Shown here in pieces: positions 56,522-64,000 of a stretch of DNA of 64,000 bases. Origin of the DNA: Thalassotalea sp. LPB0316 (GTDB lineage Bacteria > Pseudomonadota > Gammaproteobacteria > Enterobacterales > Alteromonadaceae); NCBI RefSeq assembly GCF_014898095.1, contig NZ_CP062946.1, forward strand, positions 3,348,001-3,412,000, read 5' to 3'. The position numbers were made by a program, and so were the translations under genes. The notes under the pieces were generated by a model, which made no database searches, was not told where the DNA came from, and saw only the letters and a program-made list of their open reading frames with translations. Within the stretch, counting starts at the first letter, position 1, and every line of letters starts with the position of its first letter.

Positions 56522-59500
56522 TAGCTCATTCCTCGCAGCTTTTTAGCAAGTGTTTTAAATTCCGGTTTTACCACCCGATCGTAACTTAACACTGCGCCGG
56601 TAATAGCTGCTAACAGGCCAAATAAGGCAAACCAAAACAGTAATTGATTGTCTATTTCACTGGCTTGATAATCCATCACATGAAACCTAAACATCCAATC
56701 AAATAGTCGCCACCACTCATGTCGTTTGGTGACGACTTCACCCGTTAATGAGGAGATATAAAGTGCTGGTGCACCAAAATTATCAAAATCGACACGCCAT
56801 GCTGGTACGCGGCGAGGGCTTAATTCAAACGGCGGATTATCTGTAATTAAACGCGCTGAAATAATCTCACCATCGCCAGTATATTCATGCCTTGCAATGC
56901 GTTTGGCGGTTTGCTCATCAAGCGGTGAAAGTAACTCGCCAGAATTAGCATCCACTAAGTATTGCTCGCCCTCAAGGCTAAAGCGATATACGGGTTTATC
57001 AAGCATCATCGCCAACGACAACTCATCAAATTGCCCATAGCGTTGGCGCAAGGTTGTTGTTGATATATTCACTTGGTCAGCAGATAGCTTGGTTTGATGA
57101 TTGTGAACTAAACTATCGCCGTGAATATAGTGAATATTAAAAAACACCATATAAGCGCCGGTCACAGACCAAATAACAAACTGAACGCCAATAAATGCCA
57201 TTAACCATTTGTGATACTTTCGACTAGTTTTCAACAAGTTAAATTTATTTTTTCGTCTGTTATCGATAGTGCGTGACTTCCATAACAAATACACCGCAGG
57301 CAGCACTAACAAGGTTAAAATCACGGCACTGGCCATACCGCCAACCATAGGCGCGGCGATCCGGCTCATGACTTCAGAGCCAGTACCCGTACCGTATAAA
57401 ATTGGCATCAAACCGATAATAATGGTCGCTACCGTCATCATCACGGGGCGTACTCGCATACCAGCGCCTTGCATGATCGCATCAACTAGCGCGTTACGAT
57501 CAAATGTTCGCCCTTGCGCTTTTGCTGATTCAACGGCTTCTTTGTATGCCTGATTTAAATACACGAGCATGATCACGCCGATTTCCACCGCAACCCCAGC
57601 AAGTGCAATAAAGCCAACGCCTACTGCGACAGAAAAGTTAAAGCCCTCTAGATACATCAGCCAAATACCACCGATCATCGCTAACGGCAAAGTGCCCATA
57701 ATGATCGCGACTTCTGCTAAACTTCTAAAGTTGAGATAAAGTAAAACAATGATAATCGCTAACGTTAACGGCAAGACATAACTTAGCTTTTCTTGTGCCC
57801 GCGCCATATATTCATATTGGCCAGCCCAACTAATTGAATAACCGGCGGGCAAATCAATCTCGTTAGCAACTTTGGCTTTAGCGCCTTCGACATAACTGCC
57901 AATATCAACACCATCAATATCAATAAACGTCCACCCGTTAATCCGAGCATTTTCACTCTTGATCCCCGGCGGCCCCTCTTCCACATAAACATTGGCGACA
58001 TCGGCCAGTGCGATACGTTGGCCTTTTGGCGTGACAATCGGCAGTTTTTGCAGTTGCTCAGGTGAGTCTCGATAATCTTGCGGATAACGTAAATTAACCG
58101 GATAACGCTCTAACCCTTCAACGGTTTGCGCTACATTCATCCCGCCAATGGCCGTTGCAACCACTTGCTGAACATCGGCGATATTCAAGCCAAAACGCGC
58201 GGCTTTGATGCGATCGATATCCACTTTAATATAGCGGCCACCGGCAACCCGCTCAGAATAAACAGAGGCGGTACCGGGGTAATCTTTCAAGACTTGCTCA
58301 AGCTGCTGACCAATGGCTTGAATGACCGCTAAATCGCTACCAGCAACCTTGACGCCCACCGGCGTTTTAATACCTGTTGCCAGCATATCGATACGCGTTT
58401 TTATCGGCATTACCCAAGCATTCGTTAGGCCGGGAAATTGTACCAATTTATCAAATTCTTGCTTTAAGCTTTCGGTAGTCACCCCTTCTCGCCACTGGCT
58501 TTGCGGCTTTAACTGAATAAAGGTTTCAATCATCGTGAGCGGCGCAGGATCGGTCGCTGTTTCCGCCCGCCCTACTTTACCGAACACAGATTCCACCTCA
58601 GGTACGGTGCGAATGAGCTTATCGGTTTGTTGTAACAACTCACGTGCTTTACCAATCGATATCCCCGGATAGGTGGTTGGCATATACATTAAGTCGCCTT
58701 CATCAAGTGGCGGAATAAATTCACTGCCAATTTTATCCAGCGGTGAAAAACCGACCCAAGTCACAGCTAGTGCCGCGATAATTGTCGTTTTTGGGTAGGC
58801 TAACACTAGGCTTAACAATGGCTTGTATGCGGCAATTAAACCGCGGTTAATCGGATTTTTATGCTCAGAAATGACCTTGCCGCGAATAAAGTAGCCCATA
58901 AGCACGGGGATCAAAGTAATCGCTAAACCTGCAGAAGCTGCCATCGCGTAAGTTTTGGTATAGGCAAGCGGCGCAAACATTCGCCCTTCTTGTGCTTCCA
59001 GAATAAACACCGGTAAAAAACTCACAGTAATGATGAGCAAACTAAAAAATAGCGCAGGACCTACTTCACTAGCCGCCTTGGCGACGATTTGCCAGCGGTT
59101 TTCTTCGGTTAATGGCGTTTTTTCCATATGCTTGTGCATATTTTCGATCATTACTATCGCGCCATCCGTCATTGCGCCAATCGCGATGGCAATACCGCCT
59201 AACGACATAATGTTGGCATTTATCCCTTGGAAATACATGATGATAAACGACACCAAAATCCCCAACGGCAAGCTGACAATAGCAACAATGGACGAGCGTA
59301 CATGAAAGAGAAAGACCATACAAACCAATGCAACAACGGCTAATTCTTCCATCAGTTTTGACCAAAGGTTATCAACCGCACGTTCAATAAGCCCTGAGCG
59401 ATCGTAAACGGTGACGATTTCAACACCATCGGGTAAACCGTTTTGCAGTGCTTTTAATTTCGCTTTAACACCTTCAATGGTTTTTTGAGCGTTTTCGCCA

Positions 59501-60378
59501 AAGCGCATCACCACCACACCGCCCACAGTTTCACCTTCGCCGTTAAGCTCAGCAATACCACGGCGCATTTGCGGCCCTAAGGTAATATCAGCCACTTCAC
59601 CTAAAAGCAGTGGCGTACCATTGATATTTAAACCCAGCGGAATCGCCTCTAAATCTTCAATCGACTGAATATAACCGGAGGCGGTGACCATGTATTCCGC
59701 TTCCGCCATTTCGACAACCGAGGCGCCCACTTCTTGATTGCCTTGTTTAATTGCCGTTTGAATTAAACTCAGTGGAATATCATAAGCACTTAATTTATCG
59801 GGATTAACCACCACTTGGTACTGTTTGACCATGCCGCCAATCGCTGCAACTTCAGAAACACCAGCAACGGTTTGTAATTCATATTTTAAAAACCAATCTT
59901 GAATACTGCGCAGCTCACTAATATCGTGCTTACCGCTTTTATCGACGAGGGCATAAAGATAAACCCAGCCTACCCCTGTGGCATCAGGGCCAAGTTGCGG
60001 CTTAGCCGAATCAGGTAAGCTTGGTGCAACCTGTGAAAGGTATTCAAGTACCCGTGAACGCGCCCAGTAGAGATCGGTGTCATCATCAAAAATAATGTAA
60101 ACATAGGAGTCGCCGAAAAACGAATAACCACGCACCGTTTGCGCACCCGGTACCGATAGCATCGCGGTTGTTAATGGATAAGTGACCTGATCCTCAACCA
60201 CTTGCGGCGCTTGGCCAGGATATGATGTTTTAATGATCACCTGAACGTCAGATAAATCAGGGATCGCATCAACAGGCGTGTTTTTAAACGCGAAAATACC
60301 CGCGCCAACTAAAATAAAGGTGGTCAACAAAACAAAAAAGCGATTAAAGACCGACCAATGAATAATACGTTCTATCAT
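56521..60378 (-). CDS. cusA: CusA/CzcA-type RND efflux pump fused to a PepSY module
   Basis: 1285 residues. The first ~1040 are a heavy-metal RND permease: RIIHWSVFNRFFVLLTTFI, periplasmic porter domains, AIGAMTDGAIVMIENMHKH in the central membrane helices, GVGFIALAGVAVEIGVIMLV and MTVATIIIGLMPILYGTG. After VYLLWKSRTI a PepSY-TM module follows (about 1050-1285), which is absent in E. coli CusA. It takes Cu(I)/Ag(I) from the periplasm and CusB and sends it through CusC. The PepSY tail is a paralogue of the next gene. The fusion is supported by one uninterrupted reading frame. Confidence 0.95.
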   Translation of the reverse strand: MIERIIHWSVFNRFFVLLTTFILVGAGIFAFKNTPVDAIPDLSDVQVIIKTSYPGQAPQVVEDQVTYPLTTAMLSVPGAQTVRGYSFFGDSYVYIIFDDDTDLYWARSRVLEYLSQVAPSLPDSAKPQLGPDATGVGWVYLYALVDKSGKHDISELRSIQDWFLKYELQTVAGVSEVAAIGGMVKQYQVVVNPDKLSAYDIPLSLIQTAIKQGNQEVGASVVEMAEAEYMVTASGYIQSIEDLEAIPLGLNINGTPLLLGEVADITLGPQMRRGIAELNGEGETVGGVVVMRFGENAQKTIEGVKAKLKALQNGLPDGVEIVTVYDRSGLIERAVDNLWSKLMEELAVVALVCMVFLFHVRSSIVAIVSLPLGILVSFIIMYFQGINANIMSLGGIAIAIGAMTDGAIVMIENMHKHMEKTPLTEENRWQIVAKAASEVGPALFFSLLIITVSFLPVFILEAQEGRMFAPLAYTKTYAMAASAGLAITLIPVLMGYFIRGKVISEHKNPINRGLIAAYKPLLSLVLAYPKTTIIAALAVTWVGFSPLDKIGSEFIPPLDEGDLMYMPTTYPGISIGKARELLQQTDKLIRTVPEVESVFGKVGRAETATDPAPLTMIETFIQLKPQSQWREGVTTESLKQEFDKLVQFPGLTNAWVMPIKTRIDMLATGIKTPVGVKVAGSDLAVIQAIGQQLEQVLKDYPGTASVYSERVAGGRYIKVDIDRIKAARFGLNIADVQQVVATAIGGMNVAQTVEGLERYPVNLRYPQDYRDSPEQLQKLPIVTPKGQRIALADVANVYVEEGPPGIKSENARINGWTFIDIDGVDIGSYVEGAKAKVANEIDLPAGYSISWAGQYEYMARAQEKLSYVLPLTLAIIIVLLYLNFRSLAEVAIIMGTLPLAMIGGIWLMYLEGFNFSVAVGVGFIALAGVAVEIGVIMLVYLNQAYKEAVESAKAQGRTFDRNALVDAIMQGAGMRVRPVMMTVATIIIGLMPILYGTGTGSEVMSRIAAPMVGGMASAVILTLLVLPAVYLLWKSRTIDNRRKNKFNLLKTSRKYHKWLMAFIGVQFVIWSVTGAYMVFFNIHYIHGDSLVHNHQTKLSADQVNISTTTLRQRYGQFDELSLAMMLDKPVYRFSLEGEQYLVDANSGELLSPLDEQTAKRIARHEYTGDGEIISARLITDNPPFELSPRRVPAWRVDFDNFGAPALYISSLTGEVVTKRHEWWRLFDWMFRFHVMDYQASEIDNQLLFWFALFGLLAAITGAVLSYDRVVKPEFKTLAKKLRGMS

Positions 60379-60389
60379 GGTTTTCTCGC

Positions 60390-62135
60390 CTAATGGTTGA
60401 TGTGTTGACTATGATCCATGTCAGTCATAGCGCTGATCTCGACAACAACGAAGTCATCGCGAATTTCAAAGGTAAAATTGATTTTTTGGCCAATCGAAAA
60501 CTCATCTAAGACAATATTATCGCTAACCATAAAGTCCATAGTGGCCGCAGGGCGATCCCATTTTTCAATCGCGTCACGTGAAATATTAATCACCCGTTTT
60601 TCTAAATCAATGGCATTAATCACACCATTTACTGTCGCTGACGGGGCACTATCGCTATTGTCCTCTGGCTCCGACATAATATGAATGCCGGTTACTTCAT
60701 AGCCGCCCTCATTAGTTTGCGTGACTTCAAAGTGCAAAGTTTGGCCAGCTTTCAAGGCATTAATATCAACACTTTGACCAATCATAAAGTCCATCGTCAT
60801 TGCTGGCCAATCCCATGCTTGCGACGGCCCATGTGTTATATTTGCCATGCGATGATCAACCATCACTGAGTTGATTTCACCTTCCATCCATACTGATACT
60901 GGCTTTTCGTCATGACTCATGCGTTTAAAGTCTGAATTTTTACTCGATTCTGAATCAATTAAAAACTGGGCAGAGGTGACGACGATATCGTCTTGCGTTA
61001 GACCAGATAAAATTTCAATGTCATCGTGATCTACTCGGCCAATATCAACGGCAATCGATTTAAACTGTCCATCACCTAAGGCTAAGACCACGCGATCTTG
61101 CTTACCTGTGCGAATTACCGCTTCTTTTGGTACGACTAAAACATCGGCACTGGTTTGCGCTTTAATATTGATTTGCGCGTACATATTCGGCTTGAGTTGA
61201 TGATCAGGATTGTCGAATTTTAAGCGTACTCGTACACTGCGGTTTTTATCGTTAAGTGTAGGATAAACGTAATCGACTAGCCCTTGCCATGTTTTGCCCG
61301 GTAAGTAATCTAACGTCATAGCTACCGCTAAGCCTTGGCTGATCATTGGCGCATCGCGCTCGAAAACCTCGGCTTCAACCCACACCTGATCCAATTTGCT
61401 GATGCTAAATAAGGTGTTGCCTGGCTTAACATAAAAACCCTCGCGAATTTTTAAGCCATCAACGACACCGGATTGCGGTGAGTAAAAGGTGATGTTTTGC
61501 TTTACCTTACCTGTCTTGGCTAATTCGTTGATAAAATCAGGGGTAAGTTGCAGTGCAGTTAACCGCGCTTTAGCAGCGTTGATCAGCGACTTGTTATTGC
61601 GCTTAACGGCAATTAAAAACTCTTCTTGCGCGTTAACTAATTGCGGTGAATATAGCGTATACAATGGCTGACCTTGCTCAACCGGATTGCCTTCAGCTTT
61701 GACATACAGCTTTTCTATCCAGCCATCAACGCGCGGATGAATGTGGACTAATTGATCTTGGTCGTACTGAACATAACCCACGGTGGCAATATCAGAATCT
61801 AAGGTTTTTCGCTCAACCTGCGCCGTCCGAACACCTAAGTTATTGATAACATGAGGGGCAATTCTTACCGTACCGGGGCCATGTTCGTCAGCTGAATTCG
61901 ATTCTTCATAAACAGGAATTAAATCCATGCCCATCGGCGATTTACCCGGTTTATCGCGGCGATAATTTGAGTCCATTGGCGCAACCCAATACAAGGGCTT
62001 TTTCTCATTATTTGCCTGCTCGCCTGCCCCTTGTTGGTCGTTAGGGCTTAATAAGTTAATGGCACTTGCACCAATCACAGCACCAACAATGGCTGCGCCG
62101 ACTAATTTGATCATAAGATTATTGTTGTTTGACAT
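60390..62135 (-). CDS. cusB: CusB periplasmic adaptor with two CusF-like C-terminal modules
   Basis: 581 residues. Membrane anchor/signal, an N-terminal heavy-metal-binding segment (YWVAPMDSNYRRDKPGKS then PMGMDLIPVYE), the adaptor hairpin and barrel (about 100-410), then two CusF-type modules. The first (about 415-480) has ITHGPSQAWDWPAMTMDFM, keeping the His, Trp and two Met that bind Cu(I) in CusF. The second (about 500-565) reads WDRPAATMDFM, with Trp changed to Arg and the first Met to Ala. Joins CusA to CusC and brings its own metal chaperones. Confidence 0.95.
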   Translation of the reverse strand: MSNNNNLMIKLVGAAIVGAVIGASAINLLSPNDQQGAGEQANNEKKPLYWVAPMDSNYRRDKPGKSPMGMDLIPVYEESNSADEHGPGTVRIAPHVINNLGVRTAQVERKTLDSDIATVGYVQYDQDQLVHIHPRVDGWIEKLYVKAEGNPVEQGQPLYTLYSPQLVNAQEEFLIAVKRNNKSLINAAKARLTALQLTPDFINELAKTGKVKQNITFYSPQSGVVDGLKIREGFYVKPGNTLFSISKLDQVWVEAEVFERDAPMISQGLAVAMTLDYLPGKTWQGLVDYVYPTLNDKNRSVRVRLKFDNPDHQLKPNMYAQINIKAQTSADVLVVPKEAVIRTGKQDRVVLALGDGQFKSIAVDIGRVDHDDIEILSGLTQDDIVVTSAQFLIDSESSKNSDFKRMSHDEKPVSVWMEGEINSVMVDHRMANITHGPSQAWDWPAMTMDFMIGQSVDINALKAGQTLHFEVTQTNEGGYEVTGIHIMSEPEDNSDSAPSATVNGVINAIDLEKRVINISRDAIEKWDRPAATMDFMVSDNIVLDEFSIGQKINFTFEIRDDFVVVEISAMTDMDHSQHINH

Positions 62136-62137
62136 TT

Positions 62138-63583
62138 TTATTCTCCCACCGACTTAACATTAAGTCGCGGCGTATCTTGTAGGCCCTTGTTTTGGTATGG
62201 GTTTTGGTATGTGTTTTGATTTGAAGCTTGGCTAAAAAAGTAATTCACTCGAGCAACGGCTTTTAATGCTTCAACATCGATTTGCAGCGCTGAAATACGC
62301 GCATTTAACTGAGCAATTCGCGATCGGACAACTTCAGCAAAGTCGCCATCATCGTTGGTATAAGCGGTTAACGAGGCTTCTGCTTGCTCTTCGGTTTGGG
62401 TTAACAATTGTTGTTGATATATCGCTTGGCGCTGCGATAACCGTTGCAACTGACGAACTTCTTTTTCAACGGCGCTGATCATTTGTTTAGTCAGTAATAA
62501 CTTTTCAGTTTTTATCGCTTGCGCTTCAGCAACCGACGCCGCGACTTGTTTATCTTGTTTGTTTTCAGTAAATAAGGGTAAATCAAAGGACACACCTACT
62601 GAAAACAAATCGGCGCGACTGTCACCCGATGGCGTATCATCGCGATAACCATAACTGGCATTTACCCCCCATTGAGGCTTGTATTGCTGCTCGGCAAGAT
62701 CAATATTTTTTTCAAACACTTGTTGCTTGATATCGATAACCGCCAATGCTGGGTGGTCCATCAATTCTTGTGCTAGCTGTGAGCGCGAATATTGTGAATT
62801 TTTCAATAAGTTGGTTTTAGCTAATGCTAGTTGAGGCAACTTTTCACTCACACGAAACGGCTGCGTGCTCTCGTCAAAATAGGCAAATTGACTCTCAAAT
62901 TGATTACCTTGGCCAATAGCTGAGATGTCAACAACGTGTAACCACTCATTTAACCGAGCCACCGAGGTTTCAAGCTTTTGCTTTTGCGCGGTGAGTCTAT
63001 CTTCTAATTGGACAATCTCCAGTTGCGCGCGAATAACATCTTGTTGTCGGGTTTTACCCACAGCATTGGCGTAGCTGACTTTTGCCACTTCAGCCATTTG
63101 CTCAAACAAAGACCAATCGGCTTCAATTAGGCGGACAGTTTGTTGTGCCAGATAGGCTTCTAACCACAATTCAGAAACTATGGTGGTCAACTTGGCTTTG
63201 CGTTCAGCGCGTAATAACGGATATTTTGACGCTTCGATTTTAAGTTGGTTGGCTTTAATAGTTAAACTATCGCCACGTGGAAACATTTGAGCAACACCAA
63301 CTTTGAGTTGAGTCATGCCCTCTTGCTCCAAATTCCACGCATCGGTTGGCAAATTCGCGATCGATAGTGACACGGTTGGATCGGGTAACGTATTGCTAGC
63401 AATACTGCGATACTCTATCGCTTGTTGTTGTAACTCATTCCCCTGTAACCACGGGTCGTTTTGATGAGCTAAAGCAATCGCTTGATCCAGTGAAATAACC
63501 TGCTGAGCTTGGGTTGTAATTGCTGATAAGCCCAAAAATAAACTCAGTGTTATGCTTGATAAACGTAACTGATGCATTTTCAT
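62138..63583 (-). CDS. cusC: CusC, TolC-type outer membrane channel
   Basis: 481 residues. Signal peptide (LSLFLGLSAITTQAQ), then OEP repeats (SLDQAIALAHQNDPWLQG, LPDPTVSLSIANLPT, MDHPALAVIDIKQQVFEKNI) typical of TolC-family efflux channels. It forms the exit duct of the CusCBA pump. It overlaps the DUF411 stop by one base and lies 2 bp before cusB, so these genes are translated together. Confidence 0.93.
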   Translation of the reverse strand: MKMHQLRLSSITLSLFLGLSAITTQAQQVISLDQAIALAHQNDPWLQGNELQQQAIEYRSIASNTLPDPTVSLSIANLPTDAWNLEQEGMTQLKVGVAQMFPRGDSLTIKANQLKIEASKYPLLRAERKAKLTTIVSELWLEAYLAQQTVRLIEADWSLFEQMAEVAKVSYANAVGKTRQQDVIRAQLEIVQLEDRLTAQKQKLETSVARLNEWLHVVDISAIGQGNQFESQFAYFDESTQPFRVSEKLPQLALAKTNLLKNSQYSRSQLAQELMDHPALAVIDIKQQVFEKNIDLAEQQYKPQWGVNASYGYRDDTPSGDSRADLFSVGVSFDLPLFTENKQDKQVAASVAEAQAIKTEKLLLTKQMISAVEKEVRQLQRLSQRQAIYQQQLLTQTEEQAEASLTAYTNDDGDFAEVVRSRIAQLNARISALQIDVEALKAVARVNYFFSQASNQNTYQNPYQNKGLQDTPRLNVKSVGE

Positions 63584-64000
63584 TAGAATTGCTCCTGATA
63601 ATTATTGACCCGAGCAAACACTCGACTACTACCGTCACTAAACAAAACCAATACTCGATAAGGCATAAAGTTATCGCCCACTTCCATGCCTGGTGAACCT
63701 ACAGGCATGGCTGGCACAGATAAACCAATAGCATCAGGTAATGGCGATGTTAAAAAATGGCGAATAAATTTTGCCGGTACATGCCCTTCAAAGAAAAAGC
63801 CTTGTTGGCTAACTGCGGTATGGCACGAGCGATATTGGGGTAATACACCATATTGTTGCTTAATCGTACCGAGATCTTGATGATCAACACCAGTGGCAGT
63901 AATACCCTGCTGTTCTAGATGGTGGAGCCACTTTTTACAGCAACCACATGTTGGTGTTTTATGAACAAATAATTGTAATTCATTAGCAATTTCAGGTGTT
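63583..64000 (-). CDS. DUF411 metal-binding protein (5' end outside window)
   Basis: 138 codons visible; the start lies beyond 64000. The visible part reads ...LFVHKTPTCGCCKKWLHHLE and later QYGVLPQYRSCHTAVSQ, the DUF411 pattern with a CGCC pair and a further Cys-His. DUF411 proteins are small periplasmic or secreted proteins in copper/silver resistance loci. Its stop TAA overlaps the cusC ATG by one base. First visible gene of the copper operon, so the promoter is outside the window. Confidence 0.93.
   Translation of the reverse strand, partial: TPEIANELQLFVHKTPTCGCCKKWLHHLEQQGITATGVDHQDLGTIKQQYGVLPQYRSCHTAVSQQGFFFEGHVPAKFIRHFLTSPLPDAIGLSVPAMPVGSPGMEVGDNFMPYRVLVLFSDGSSRVFARVNNYQEQF

Noticed and set aside
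1..64000. tRNA, rRNA, transposase or prophage genes
   Set aside because: None recognised on either strand.

Overview
The window reads as chromosomal DNA of a marine, low-GC gammaproteobacterium of the Alteromonadales, most likely Colwelliaceae (Thalassotalea/Colwellia-like). This is inferred from overall gene style, the recX-alaS pair, an HdfR/MaoP locus, PEP-CTERM proteins, abundant c-di-GMP and chemosensory proteins, and mobile REP-like palindromes. I ran no database search. There are no rRNA, tRNA, CRISPR, prophage or transposase genes that I can recognise.

Layout. 1-4.3 kb: 5' part of alaS, recX, and a large surface lipoprotein. 4.4-12.7 kb: a signalling block made of a 1371-residue MASE1/CHASE hybrid kinase, a divergent MerR-like-HTH/receiver protein, a PAS chemoreceptor and a PAS-GGDEF-EAL protein. 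These are tied together by repeated CGATTNAATCG boxes in both control regions. 13-15 kb: a PEP-CTERM protein and an AraC-HDOD fusion whose 3' end lies in a 14-bp tandem repeat. 15-20.5 kb: a light/DNA-repair cluster of three photolyase/cryptochrome paralogues (Fe-S type, a second FAD photolyase, Cry-DASH) with a divergent double-cupin ChrR-like protein. 20.5-26 kb: exported DJ-1/PfpI protein, a two-component pair, an XRE regulator, and an Ala-rich secreted protein with a DUF2145 partner.

26-36 kb: metabolic and transport genes (VOC/LysR, YjdM, AbgT, TonB receptor, SbtA-like bicarbonate permease with LysR, HutD, a solute-binding protein). 36-38.4 kb: hdfR-like regulator divergent from maoP, which is flanked by two small acidic secreted paralogues. 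38.4-46.7 kb: GGDEF cyclase, Bax glucosaminidase, MgtE and a CNNM-type transporter, then a 0.7 kb array of about 168-bp repeats, another solute-binding protein and a second PEP-CTERM protein.

46.8-53 kb: a rimK operon (rimK, aspartoacylase-like, rimB, mscS, corA-like) with a divergent HdfR-type LysR and another MscS channel. 53-64 kb: a copper/silver resistance operon, all on the minus strand: DUF411, CusC, CusB with two CusF modules, CusA fused to a PepSY module, a free PepSY paralogue, CopA and a small cupredoxin. Together these could capture periplasmic and cytoplasmic Cu(I) and expel it across both membranes. The PepSY fusion and the second, residue-poor CusF module are the unusual parts.
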